From contig CAPQCU010000001.1 of NCBI GenBank assembly GCA_948684385.1, forward strand, positions 186,001 through 250,000: 64,000 nt of DNA, written 5' to 3'. Origin of the DNA: an uncultured bacterium (GTDB lineage Bacteria > Cyanobacteriota > Vampirovibrionia > Gastranaerophilales > Gastranaerophilaceae). The notes under the pieces were generated by a model. It was not told the DNA's origin, did no database searches, and saw only the letters and a list, made by a program, of their open reading frames with translations. Shown here one piece after another: positions 26,670 to 35,179 of this stretch (position 1 is the first letter of the stretch; every line of letters starts with the position of its first letter). Made by a program: the position numbers and the translations under genes.

Positions 26670-27296
26670 TTACCCCTTTACCGAATTTCTACGGTTAGAA
26701 AGCTGTATCTGTATGCATTTTTTCGCGATAAAATCTACATCGTTATCAGAAATTTTTGTAAAATAAAACGAAGCTTTCAAAATATTGTCATCGTTATCAG
26801 TTCTTACGTACCTTGCTTTTGCTGTGACATTGTTTTTATCAAACAATATATTCAGCTCAACATTTTCGGAGAACGTAATATTTTCGTCTAAAACAAGACG
26901 AACTCCGTTTGCAGAAATATCGTACAGCTTGCAGGTTTTAACAGAGTTATTGAATTTAACAATAACATTTTCATTCATTTTTACCCTGAAGTATTCTCTG
27001 TTCTGCTGATATTCAATTCCCTGAGGAACTTGCAAAAACAGAAAAACATAAGGTTCTTCATTTTGAAAAGATTTAAGTATTGTATTTGTGCGATAAAGCC
27101 CGTTTTCACAAATAAAACTTACAGAAACTTCCTGCGGAGTCTGGATATCAAGTCCGTCTTCAAACTTTGCGCAGGCAAAAAGTTCGTTTTCGTTCATACT
27201 TCTGATTGCCGCTTTAATAAAACGGGTATTCTCTTCTCTGTCTTTGTACACAATTTTGGTGTATTTGATGTTTTCTAAACTTAAATTAAACTGCAT
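26670..27296 (-). CDS. PilZ-domain c-di-GMP receptor (YcgR-like)
   Basis: 208 residues. The N-terminal half (1-100) resembles the YcgR N domain. The C-terminal PilZ domain carries both nucleotide-binding motifs: REYFRVKM (RxxxR, near residue 98) and DISANGVRL (DxSxxG). Proteins of this layout bind c-di-GMP and often act as a brake on the flagellar motor. The flagellar genes and a diguanylate cyclase in the same window fit that role, but no direct link is shown. Start at 27296 with a leaderless promoter. Confidence 0.85.
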   Translation of the reverse strand: MQFNLSLENIKYTKIVYKDREENTRFIKAAIRSMNENELFACAKFEDGLDIQTPQEVSVSFICENGLYRTNTILKSFQNEEPYVFLFLQVPQGIEYQQNREYFRVKMNENVIVKFNNSVKTCKLYDISANGVRLVLDENITFSENVELNILFDKNNVTAKARYVRTDNDDNILKASFYFTKISDNDVDFIAKKCIQIQLSNRRNSVKG

Positions 27297-27302
27297 ACAA
27301 TT

Positions 27303-27311
27303 ATTATATCA
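27303..27311 (-). promoter_or_regulatory. Extended -10 for leaderless pilZ gene
   Basis: Minus-strand TGATATAAT ends 6 nt before the ATG at 27296. No ribosome-binding site is present. Confidence 0.55.
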
Positions 27312-27364
27312 CATTTATAGTATAATAGTAGGGTGGGTCAATCTAACAAAAACAAAGGAATACC

Positions 27365-28042
27365 ATGCAAGGCATAATTTTTGATTTTAACGGAACTTTA
27401 TACTGGGACTCGCAGCTTCATTACGACGCGTGGAAAGAGTTCTCTGCAATTTTAAGAGGCGAGCCGTTTACCAACGAAGAAATGCGCGATAAAATGTTCG
27501 GACACACGAACGAAGATATTATTGAATACGCAATCGGGCACAAGCCTTCAAAAGAAATGGTTGAAAAATACGCGAAAGAAAAAGAGTCGCTATACAGACA
27601 AAGATGCCTTCAAGACAGAGAAAACTTCAAACTCGCACCGGGAGCGGTTGAGTTTCTGGATTTTCTGAAAGAAAACAACATCCCGAGAACAATCGCGACA
27701 ATGTCAGAATGGGATAATGTCGAGTTTTACATAAAAGAGTTTAAGCTTGAACGCTGGTTTGATTTGGATAAAATCGTTTACTCGGACGGAACAATTCCGG
27801 GTAAACCCGCTCCGGATATCTTCTTAATCGCAGCAGAAAAAATCGGGCTTGCGCCGAAAGACTGCGTTGTAGTTGAAGATGCAATTGCAGGAATTAACTC
27901 TGCAAAATCTGCAGGCATCGGAAAAATTATTGCAATCGACTCGCTTGAGCCGGTTGAATTTTATCAAAATATCGACGGGCTTTCAGGTATTATCAAAAGC
28001 TTTCACGAGTTTGACAGAAAAATGTTCAGGTGCTTGGTTTAA
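27365..28042 (+). CDS. HAD-superfamily sugar-phosphatase/phosphoglucomutase-like protein
   Basis: 225 residues. Motif I is IIFDFNGTLYWD at the N-terminus, motif II is TIATMSEWDN, the Lys lies in GTIPGKPAPDIF and motif IV is CVVVEDAIAGINSAKSAG. A helical cap sits between motif I and II, as in beta-phosphoglucomutase and related sugar phosphatases. Asn rather than Asp in DFNGT (second Asp of motif I) would weaken acid-base catalysis, so a phosphatase or altered activity is possible. A Shine-Dalgarno (AAAGGA) supports the start. The stop overlaps the yidD start. Confidence 0.8.
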   Translation: MQGIIFDFNGTLYWDSQLHYDAWKEFSAILRGEPFTNEEMRDKMFGHTNEDIIEYAIGHKPSKEMVEKYAKEKESLYRQRCLQDRENFKLAPGAVEFLDFLKENNIPRTIATMSEWDNVEFYIKEFKLERWFDLDKIVYSDGTIPGKPAPDIFLIAAEKIGLAPKDCVVVEDAIAGINSAKSAGIGKIIAIDSLEPVEFYQNIDGLSGIIKSFHEFDRKMFRCLV

Positions 28043-28269
28043 TGAAGAAATTGGTTTTATTCTTAATCAAAATTTATCAAAAAATTTCAAGACTGACTCC
28101 TCCAAGATGCAGGTTTTATCCGACCTGTTCAGAGTACACCCGTCAGGCAATCGAAAGGTTCGGGCTTTTGAAAGGCGGCTGGCTCGGAGTTAAAAGAATT
28201 TGCAGGTGTCATCCGCTAAACGAAGGCGGAGTCGACTTAGTTCCGGAGGGGGGTAATTATGACAGATAA
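28042..28269 (+). CDS. yidD: Membrane protein insertion efficiency factor YidD
   Basis: 75 residues from ATG at 28042 (a GTG at 28030 lies inside the preceding gene). The family signature is intact: IKIYQKISRLTPPRCRFYPTC, SEYTRQAIERFGLLKGGWLG and RICRCHPLNEGGVD, with the conserved Cys residues. YidD is a small amphipathic membrane-associated protein that helps YidC insert inner-membrane proteins. It overlaps the next gene by 11 nt; it is not beside rnpA-yidC as in many bacteria. Confidence 0.93.
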   Translation: MKKLVLFLIKIYQKISRLTPPRCRFYPTCSEYTRQAIERFGLLKGGWLGVKRICRCHPLNEGGVDLVPEGGNYDR

Positions 28270-28774
28270 AATAATTGTATTTTCAGGCAAACAATACTCA
28301 GGCAAAGACACGGCAGCAAAGATTCTAATGAACGCCATGCCGGATTTTAAGCGCTGCGCAATGGGCGATATTATTAAAATCGAATACGCTAAATTAAACG
28401 GGCTGACTGTTGAAGAAATCGAAGCTAATAAACCTAAATACCGTCAGGGTTTGATTGATTTAGGAAACTTAGGTCGCTCAAAGAGCCCCGATTTCTGGCT
28501 GGATAAAATCATAGCGCAAGAAGGTAACATTGTTGTAACAGATGTCAGAATTAAACACGAATACGAAGTCTTTAAAAACGCCGGCGCAGTTTCAATCAGA
28601 GTAGAAGCTTCGCGTGAAGTCAGAGAAACACGCGGAGGAAAGCTTGTAGGTGAAAACGACGTTACTGAAGTTGATTTAGATGATATTCAGGACTGGGATT
28701 TTGTAATCGACAATAACACGGACTTTGAAACATTGCAAAAAAATGTACTAAAAATTGTTGAAAAACTAAGTTAA
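28259..28774 (+). CDS. P-loop nucleotide/phosphate kinase-like protein
   Basis: 171 residues. Walker A is GKQYSGKDTAAK (residues about 10-21) and the fold matches small kinases of the deoxynucleoside-monophosphate or dephospho-CoA kinase group: VVTDVRIKHEYE precedes an Arg-rich lid (RVEASREVRETRGG) and DFVIDNN closes the domain. The true phosphate acceptor is not evident. GGAGGGGGG upstream supports the ATG at 28259. Its TAA shares two bases with the TAA of the convergent gene (TTAA). Confidence 0.6.
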   Translation: MTDKIIVFSGKQYSGKDTAAKILMNAMPDFKRCAMGDIIKIEYAKLNGLTVEEIEANKPKYRQGLIDLGNLGRSKSPDFWLDKIIAQEGNIVVTDVRIKHEYEVFKNAGAVSIRVEASREVRETRGGKLVGENDVTEVDLDDIQDWDFVIDNNTDFETLQKNVLKIVEKLS

Positions 28775-30195
28775 GCATTCATTACCTCCGTTTTGTTATT
28801 GTGTTTATTAACTAAATTATCTGCAATACTTCCGGCTTTAGAGAAGCCGTAACCTGCTGCTGAGCCTAATAGCATGCCTTGAACTCCTGAAAAAAGCATC
28901 GCCGTAAGCGCTAATGAAGTTCCTACACCGGCTATAGCCGGAAAACCGAGGGTTAAAGCACGTGAAATCCTGTCTTCTTTTGTATCAGCAGAACCAACTG
29001 CAATGCCGCTTAAGCCAATCATGCCGGCACCTGTAAGAATATCTGTCGGTGCCCCGCCAAGAACCAAATCACGCTTCTTGTCAAAGTATTCTACGCATTC
29101 GCTTTTATTAGCTTTTGTAAGTTTTTTTCCAGTTTTTTTAAGGCTTGACTCAAGCAGAGATTTCTCTTCTTTGCTCAAATGAGGCGAAATCAATTCAATG
29201 ATTTCATTGTACTTACCTCTTTCTTTATTGCTTCCAATAAGCGTGTCAACAGCTCTTTTGCCGTTCTCTTCAAAAGTATTCCGTACAGGCATGAGCATAT
29301 CTTCTGCCCAGTAAGACATGTTATTCCTAATATGTTTTGCGTTCTGCCCTAAATCACCTTTCTTAAAGTTCTTCAGAAAATCATTGAACAGCCGTTTTTT
29401 AAAATCAGCTTCAAGATGTTCCATTGATTTTTCCTGAGCGAGCAGCCTTTCTGCAGTTTTTTCTTTTGAGAAAAATTCTCTTGAGCGGCGAATATCTGCA
29501 AGCTTAGACTCAAAGAGTTTTTGCTCCTCAGGTGACAGCCTGTCTTTGTATGTCATAGCAAGTTCTTCAAACGAATTCATCTGTTTATCTGCTTTTGCGT
29601 ATTTTCTGTAAACCGTGCTTTTGCTAATCGTATCAAACGACTTCGTTATCGCGTTATGCGCAGTTGACATAACTTTTCTAAATCCTGCATCACATTTTTG
29701 CAGAATTTTTCGCAAATTATCGTTTTTTATGTTTTTAAACTTTTCTCCGCAGCAGAGCCATTTAAAGCCTAAGTCTTTACCCGCATTCAGCGTGTTTGTA
29801 AACTGGAAAAAGTCTGCAACTCCATTAAAATACTTTTCTCCTGCGCGGTAAAATTTAGTTGTAATAAAGCTGTTTTTATTAGTTTGTGCTTTCGCTCCCG
29901 CTTTAGAAGACATCGTTTTTAACTTTTCAACAAGCTTTCCTGAAAATCTCGGGTTCAAAAGTGCAATAAGCGCGGTTAAAACGAATACCGTACTTCCTGC
30001 CGTAATCGCAGTTTTGTGTGATTTTTTCTTATGCTCATCCTCAGGCTCTTTAACAAAAGTGTCAACTGTATTATTAACAATATTTTCAACTTTTTGAACA
30101 GGCCTATTAATAAGGATTTCCTGCGCATCCTGAGTTTTTCCGCGAAAATGCGGATACGAAAAATTATTTATGCCGTTGTTAAACCCAATAGACAT
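28771..30195 (-). CDS. Lineage-specific protein with FRGK N-terminal motif
   Basis: 474 residues, no recognised domain. The N-terminus, SIGFNNGINNFSYPHFRGKT, has a short disordered stretch with a PxFRG motif that I associate with many otherwise unrelated proteins of gut Melainabacteria. A membrane segment near 65-82 (TAITAGSTVFVLTALIALL) follows. A long charged helical region (about 150-380) leads to two or three hydrophobic stretches at the C-terminus (TDILTGAGMIGLSGIAVG, LTAMLFSGVQGMLLGSAAG). Membrane-anchored, role unknown. Convergent with the kinase-like gene. Confidence 0.55.
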   Translation of the reverse strand: MSIGFNNGINNFSYPHFRGKTQDAQEILINRPVQKVENIVNNTVDTFVKEPEDEHKKKSHKTAITAGSTVFVLTALIALLNPRFSGKLVEKLKTMSSKAGAKAQTNKNSFITTKFYRAGEKYFNGVADFFQFTNTLNAGKDLGFKWLCCGEKFKNIKNDNLRKILQKCDAGFRKVMSTAHNAITKSFDTISKSTVYRKYAKADKQMNSFEELAMTYKDRLSPEEQKLFESKLADIRRSREFFSKEKTAERLLAQEKSMEHLEADFKKRLFNDFLKNFKKGDLGQNAKHIRNNMSYWAEDMLMPVRNTFEENGKRAVDTLIGSNKERGKYNEIIELISPHLSKEEKSLLESSLKKTGKKLTKANKSECVEYFDKKRDLVLGGAPTDILTGAGMIGLSGIAVGSADTKEDRISRALTLGFPAIAGVGTSLALTAMLFSGVQGMLLGSAAGYGFSKAGSIADNLVNKHNNKTEVMNA

Positions 30196-30254
30196 AATAT
30201 TACCTGACTAAACCTGCTACATGAATATAAAGTTTATTTTCTTACAAAAATTGC

Positions 30255-30283
30255 TTGAGATAACACTTTTATTAAGATATATT
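30255..30283 (+). promoter_or_regulatory. Promoter of leaderless clc gene
   Basis: TTGAGA (30255-30260), 17 nt, TATATT (30278-30283), then 6 nt to the ATG at 30290. This is the clearest case where both hexamers fix the transcription start at the start codon. Confidence 0.6.
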
Positions 30284-30289
30284 AAAGTT

Positions 30290-31519
30290 ATGAAAAAAGG
30301 AATTCCAAGAATATTCTGGCAGGCAGTATGCGTCGGTATTTTAACCGGCATGGTTGTCCTGCTTTTCCGGCTCGGGATTGAGAACTTATTTAAGTTTGTG
30401 ATGACGCATTTTTACTCACATCCTTTTATTTTTCTTACTATCACAACACTTGGCGGTTTAATTTCCGGACTCCTTGTAACCAAACTCGCTACGGAGACTG
30501 GAGGAAGCGGCATTCCTTATGTAAAAATGTCGCTCAAAAGACACGGTAAAAGAATACGCGTAAGAACGGTTTTTGTAAAATTCTTTGCAGGAGTTATCGG
30601 GATAGGAACAGGGCTTTCTCTGGGACGCGAAGGCCCGAGCGTTCAGCTCGGCGCAGGAGTCGGCTCTTTTATCGGTAAAGTATTCAAGCTTGACGGACTA
30701 AGCCGTGATAAGCTTGTCGCATCAGGTGCAGGAGCCGCGATTGGCGCGACTTTCAATGCGCCAATCGCGGGAACTTTGTTTGTGATTGAAGAGCTAATAC
30801 ACAAATTCACCCCCGCAATGCTTTTTCCTACCCTCGTCGCAACTGTAGTTGCTTCAACTGTTGCAAGGCATTTTTTAGGCTCAAATCCGTGTTTCGATAT
30901 CAGATTAGGTGAAATCTCTATTGAAGGCTGGATTTTACCTGTCTCGCTTCTTTTAGGGCTGCTTTCAGGAGTTTTCGGAGTTTTATTTTCCAAAACAATT
31001 TTTATGTTCAAAAATCTTTATAAAAAAATAACTGTTCCTGATTACGCAAAACCGGCTATTGCAGGGCTTTTAACAGGTATTATCGGTTTAGCGCTTCCAT
31101 ATATTTTATCCTCAGGTAACGGAACAGTAGAAATACTTTTACAAAACAAATTGCCAATTATATTAGTCACAACAATTTTCTTTGCAAAATTCTTTATCAC
31201 TCCGCTCTGTTTCGGCTCGAATGCAGCAGGCGGAATATTCCTGCCGATGCTGATGTTAGGCGCGTTTCTCGGGTACATTACCGGATTTTTGACTAATATA
31301 TTAGGTACAGAGATAAGCCTTGCAGCTTGCTCAGCTCTCGGTATGGCAGGATTTCTCTCAGCAGTAGCAAGAACACCTCTGACTGCCGTTGTGATGGTGT
31401 TTGAGATGACAGGAAGCTACGAGTGCATCCTGCCTCTTATGCTTACAGCCGCAGTCGCTGATATGACAGCAGCAAAGCTCAAGCATCAGCCGATTTATGC
31501 TGAGTTAATAAAAAATTAA
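30290..31519 (+). CDS. CLC-family chloride channel/H+ antiporter
   Basis: About 409 residues from ATG at 30290; an upstream in-frame ATG at 30221 precedes the predicted promoter -10 and is rejected. Selectivity-filter motifs are GGSGIPYVK (about residue 73), GREGPSVQLGAG (about 113) and FLSAVARTPLTAVVMVFEMT. The gating Glu in GREGP and the internal proton Glu in FVIEELIHKF are both present, which favours a Cl-/H+ antiporter over a pure channel. Ten or more membrane helices. No CBS domains follow. The stop shares TTAA with the convergent GT2 gene. Confidence 0.9.
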   Translation: MKKGIPRIFWQAVCVGILTGMVVLLFRLGIENLFKFVMTHFYSHPFIFLTITTLGGLISGLLVTKLATETGGSGIPYVKMSLKRHGKRIRVRTVFVKFFAGVIGIGTGLSLGREGPSVQLGAGVGSFIGKVFKLDGLSRDKLVASGAGAAIGATFNAPIAGTLFVIEELIHKFTPAMLFPTLVATVVASTVARHFLGSNPCFDIRLGEISIEGWILPVSLLLGLLSGVFGVLFSKTIFMFKNLYKKITVPDYAKPAIAGLLTGIIGLALPYILSSGNGTVEILLQNKLPIILVTTIFFAKFFITPLCFGSNAAGGIFLPMLMLGAFLGYITGFLTNILGTEISLAACSALGMAGFLSAVARTPLTAVVMVFEMTGSYECILPLMLTAAVADMTAAKLKHQPIYAELIKN

Positions 31520-32475
31520 ATATCTTTTTCTTTTATATATCTCGGTCTTGCTTTAACTTCGCTAAATATTTGACCAATATATTCACCAATAATACCGAGG
31601 CAGAAAATTTGCAGGCCGCCAAAAAAGGCAAGCAAAATTACAAGAGTCGCCCAGCCGCTTGGCATGTCATTTAAAAAATATTTTTCAAAAACAACTTCTG
31701 CTGCGAATAAACAGCTTCCGATAACAGTAAGCAAACCCATCGCAACCACAATTCTCAAAGGAACAATACTGTAAGCCGTAATCCCGTTTAAAGCAAGGCT
31801 TGTAAGTGAAAGGAAATTAAACTTGGAATGTCCCGCCATTCTTGGTTTTACATCGAAATAAACATAAGCAGTCTTAAGTCCTATTTCGTGGAAAAATCCG
31901 CGCAGAAACAATCCGGCTTCCGAGTATTTTTCCAAAATTTCAAGCCCTTTGTAGCTTACAAGTCTAAAATCCGAATGGTTAGGCGGGATTTTTACGCCCA
32001 ATATATTCATCAACTTGTAAAAACAAAGCGCTGTATATTTTTTGAAAAACGAGTCTGTTTTTCTGTCATTCCTAATCCCTGAAACGATTTCAGCCCCGTT
32101 ATGAAACTCGTCAACAAATTTTTCTATCGCATTTTCATCCTGCTGCAAATCCGCATCAATAGAAATTACGCAGTCGCATCCAAGCTCTTTTACCCCGAGA
32201 AGCCCGGCAATCAAAGCCTTCTGGTTTCCGTAATTTCTGACAAATTTCACCCCTCTGACCTTATTGCCAAACATATTGTGCAGTTCTTCTATTATTTCCC
32301 AGGTTCTGTCTTTAGAACCGTCATCTATAAGATAAATATAGCTATCTTCCGAAATTTTTCCTTTTGCAATAATTCCGTCTAAAACAGATAAAAGAGTCTC
32401 CACCGTTGATTTTATTACAAGCTCTTCATTAAAACACGGAATGATTATTGCAAGTTTTGTTTTGTTATTGCTCAT
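31516..32475 (-). CDS. GtrB/DPM1-like family 2 glycosyltransferase
   Basis: 319 residues. An N-terminal GT-A domain (LAIIIPCFNEELVIKSTV, YLIDDGSKDRTWEII, VISIDADLQQDENAIEKFV with the DxD) and two C-terminal membrane helices (about 230-252 and 268-292) match enzymes that load a sugar on undecaprenyl phosphate, such as GtrB or ArnC. The YdjC deacetylase gene is divergent and next to it, a pairing seen in ArnC/ArnD-like lipid-linked sugar modification. The sugar is not predictable. Confidence 0.85.
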   Translation of the reverse strand: MSNNKTKLAIIIPCFNEELVIKSTVETLLSVLDGIIAKGKISEDSYIYLIDDGSKDRTWEIIEELHNMFGNKVRGVKFVRNYGNQKALIAGLLGVKELGCDCVISIDADLQQDENAIEKFVDEFHNGAEIVSGIRNDRKTDSFFKKYTALCFYKLMNILGVKIPPNHSDFRLVSYKGLEILEKYSEAGLFLRGFFHEIGLKTAYVYFDVKPRMAGHSKFNFLSLTSLALNGITAYSIVPLRIVVAMGLLTVIGSCLFAAEVVFEKYFLNDMPSGWATLVILLAFFGGLQIFCLGIIGEYIGQIFSEVKARPRYIKEKDI

Positions 32476-32532
32476 TGTATTCCTCTGCTAAATATAATAC
32501 AATAGTTTATAGAATTAGTGAAGGGAAAAAAT

Positions 32533-33399
32533 TTGTCAGGAAAAAAATTTATACTAAACGCCGATGATTTTGGAATGAGCAAAGCCTTTAACCGCGCTGT
32601 ATTAGAAGGTTACGAGTCCGGTATTTTAATGAGTACAAGCCTGACTGCAAACGGTGAAGCTTTTGAAGATGCTTGCAAAAACATCATTCCCGCATGCCCG
32701 AATTTGGGAATCGGAGTGCATTTAAATATTATTGAAGGCAAATCTCTCTGCCCTGACTTAGATACTCTGACAGATTTGAGCGGAAATTTCAATAACTCGT
32801 TTGGAGCACTCCTCTTAAAATCAGTAAGCTCTGAGATTTTCTTAAAACAGGTTGAAGCGGAATTTAGAGTACAGATAGAAAAAGTTCGTAAGCAGACAGA
32901 AATCACACACATTGACTCACACGTTCATACCCACTCAATTCCGCGGATTTTTGAAATTGTATGCCGTTTAGCAAAAGAGTACGGAATAAAGCAAATCCGC
33001 ACCCAGCACGAAAAACCTTATATTATTCCTGATGTTTTCAAGCACCTGACCTTGAAATATCCAATAAACTTGATTAAGCTTTTGCTCTTAAATATTTTTA
33101 CTTTAATAAATGAAAACACTGTTAAAAAATACGGACTAAACACAAATAATTATCTTTTAGGAGTAACTTACACCTCTATGATGAGCAGCTTAGCAATATC
33201 TTACGGGCTCATGGCAATAAAAGAAAACAACATTACAGCAGAAGCGCTTATTCATCCCTGCAGGTACGATAACGGAACAATAGATAATCATTTTGAAGAG
33301 TTTCAGATTACAAAAAACCTGAAGCTTAAAGAAAAAATCGAAAAAATCGGGTTTGAGATTACAAACTACAAAGATGAGGTATTGTGCGAACAAAAATAA
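32533..33399 (+). CDS. YdjC/ChbG-type carbohydrate deacetylase
   Basis: About 288 residues from TTG at 32533, where AAGGGA is 6 nt upstream; GTG at 32518 in frame is the alternative start. Family motifs: FILNADDFGMSKAFNRAV with the metal-binding DD, GIGVHLNI, and THIDSHVHTHSIPRIF supplying His ligands. ChbG and HpnK relatives remove acetyl groups from amino sugars or related glycolipids in a metal-dependent way. It overlaps the phospholipase D-like gene by 16 nt. Confidence 0.8.
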   Translation: MSGKKFILNADDFGMSKAFNRAVLEGYESGILMSTSLTANGEAFEDACKNIIPACPNLGIGVHLNIIEGKSLCPDLDTLTDLSGNFNNSFGALLLKSVSSEIFLKQVEAEFRVQIEKVRKQTEITHIDSHVHTHSIPRIFEIVCRLAKEYGIKQIRTQHEKPYIIPDVFKHLTLKYPINLIKLLLLNIFTLINENTVKKYGLNTNNYLLGVTYTSMMSSLAISYGLMAIKENNITAEALIHPCRYDNGTIDNHFEEFQITKNLKLKEKIEKIGFEITNYKDEVLCEQK

Positions 33400-35030
33400 T
33401 AACTTCTGCAATTCTAATCATCGCATTCATTCTTTTTCTTATATTTTTACACCCGAAAGAGAAAGATTATTATGTAAAACAAATTATTTCACCCTGTGAA
33501 ATTGTAATGCAAGACGGTAAAGTTTTTAAGTTCAATGATTTAGAAAGTTTTGACCCGAATTTTACGGAAAAGAACAAAAGATTAGCCGAAAACTTAGGAT
33601 TAAGTGAAGAAGAAGCCTTTGTAATCGGGCATTTAGGGAAATACTGGAGCGAAACTCTGCTTGGCAGAAGAAAAATAAATATTATTGATAACGACCTTGT
33701 GTACTATAAGTTCGGCTACAAAACCAGATTTGAAAACTCTCCATACTGTATAAAAGACGGCAAATTCACAAACCAAAAAGCAGCAGCAGATTTAATTGCA
33801 AGAGTAAAACGCACTAAATACGGACTTTTAGACCTTGACGAAAATAAATTTTACCCGATTACAAAAGATAATCAACCTGAACACTTCATTGTTGCCAGAA
33901 GAGGTTACAAGAAAAAAGTTACCTCAAAAAAGAAACACGCTTCAATTTTGCAGTTACAAAATTTCAAATTAATTATATCAGACCTAACCACTAAGCTTAA
34001 GCCGGATAGAAATTGTTCATCAGAAATTTGCAGAGAACTTTTGAATAATATTAACAGAGCAAATAAAAGCATCGATATTGCAATCTACGGTTACTCTTCT
34101 GTTCCGGAGATAGAAAATGCGCTTAAAAACGCCCAAACCCGCGGAGTAGAGATAAGGCTTGTTTATGATTTGGATACAAAAGGTGAAAATATTTACGAAA
34201 ATACGCAGGATTTAGTCAGCATAATTAAAAACTCAAAAAGTGACCGGTTATCAAAAGAAGCAAGAGCAATCATGCACAATAAATTTTACATTTTTGATAA
34301 CAAAACAGTGATAACCGGCTCTGCAAACCTTTCTGCAACAGACATGTCAGGTTTTAACTCCAACGCAGTTATTGTTTTAAACTCTGCTGAAATTGCAAAA
34401 ATTTACAAAAAAGAGTTTGACCAGATGTATTCCGGAAAATTCCATTCCGACAAAACTTCATCAAAAAACAAAGAAGGAATATACTTTTCTCCTCAAGATA
34501 AAGGGATAACAAACGGAATACTGCCTCTGATAAAAAATTCAAAGCAATATATTTACATTCCCGCTTTCTTGATAACAGAAAAAAAGATAATGGAAGAGCT
34601 TATAATAGCTAAAAACCGCGGAGTTGATGTAAAAATCATAACAGACGCAGTCAACGCTTCCGGTAAATATTCAAAAGTCAAAGACTTGAGAGCGGCAGGA
34701 GTTCCAATAAAAATCGAAAACTACGCAGGTAAAATGCATTCCAAATCAATCATTATTGATGACAGGTATTTAATTCTGGGTTCAATGAATTTTTCATATA
34801 ACGGTGAGAACAAAAACGACGAAAACATGATAATTATAGAAAACCCGGAAGCTGCGAGATTTTACAAAGATTTCTTTCTTTATCTCTGGACAAAAATTCC
34901 TGACCGGTGGCTAAAAGGTTATCCACGTGCAGAAAGTCCGGACTCAATCGGTTCCTGTTCAGACGGGATTGATAACGATTACGACGGGTTGATTGACTCG
35001 GCTGACGATGGTTGTTATATAAAAAAATAA
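33384..35030 (+). CDS. Membrane-anchored phospholipase D-like protein, two HKD motifs
   Basis: 548 residues from GTG at 33384. One N-terminal anchor (IITSAILIIAFILFLIFL) is followed by about 160 residues of unclear fold. Two PLD domains follow: IMHNKFYIFDNKTVITGSANL (H-x-K-x4-D) and KMHSKSIIIDDRYLILGSMNF. Both catalytic HKD sets are intact, as in cardiolipin synthase or secreted Nuc-type nucleases. The C-terminus, CSDGIDNDYDGLIDSADDGC, is a Ca-binding-like DxDxDG loop common in secreted proteins. Substrate could be lipid or nucleic acid. Confidence 0.8.
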   Translation: MRTKIITSAILIIAFILFLIFLHPKEKDYYVKQIISPCEIVMQDGKVFKFNDLESFDPNFTEKNKRLAENLGLSEEEAFVIGHLGKYWSETLLGRRKINIIDNDLVYYKFGYKTRFENSPYCIKDGKFTNQKAAADLIARVKRTKYGLLDLDENKFYPITKDNQPEHFIVARRGYKKKVTSKKKHASILQLQNFKLIISDLTTKLKPDRNCSSEICRELLNNINRANKSIDIAIYGYSSVPEIENALKNAQTRGVEIRLVYDLDTKGENIYENTQDLVSIIKNSKSDRLSKEARAIMHNKFYIFDNKTVITGSANLSATDMSGFNSNAVIVLNSAEIAKIYKKEFDQMYSGKFHSDKTSSKNKEGIYFSPQDKGITNGILPLIKNSKQYIYIPAFLITEKKIMEELIIAKNRGVDVKIITDAVNASGKYSKVKDLRAAGVPIKIENYAGKMHSKSIIIDDRYLILGSMNFSYNGENKNDENMIIIENPEAARFYKDFFLYLWTKIPDRWLKGYPRAESPDSIGSCSDGIDNDYDGLIDSADDGCYIKK

Positions 35031-35080
35031 AAAGAAAGTCTTGCAGAATGTGCAAGACTCAAAAATATACATTTACCCCA
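35021..35080 (-). ncRNA. Candidate small RNA antisense to the PLD gene 3' end
   Basis: Minus-strand promoter TTGACA (35109-35114), 17 nt, TATAAA (35086-35091) preceded by TGG (extended -10). About 20 nt after the predicted start comes a hairpin (arms AGTCTTGCA and TGCAAGACT, 35037-35059) followed by a long T-rich tail at 35021-35036. No ORF or Shine-Dalgarno is present. The product would be about 55-60 nt, overlapping the PLD stop codon. The hairpin may also terminate plus-strand transcription, but its T tail is on the minus side. Confidence 0.5.
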
Positions 35081-35121
35081 CTAACTTTATACCACAGATA
35101 AATTTTTTTGTCAAGCAATTT

Positions 35122-35155
35122 TAGCACAAAAAGAAAAACCGGATTTTCATCCGGT
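35122..35155 (-). terminator. Rho-independent terminator of recA
   Basis: Minus-strand arms ACCGGAT and ATCCGGT (35138-35155) around GAAA, followed by TTTTTCTTTTT. Confidence 0.85.
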
Positions 35156-35179
35156 TTGATATAATATCTTTACTGAAAT

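Noticed and set aside
27365..28042. HAD gene as a frameshifted pair with yidD
   Set aside because: Both proteins are complete with their own motifs; the overlap is an ordinary coupled start.
30221..30289. N-terminal extension of the CLC transporter
   Set aside because: The clear promoter at 30255-30283 would lie inside it, and the extension has no counterpart in CLC proteins.
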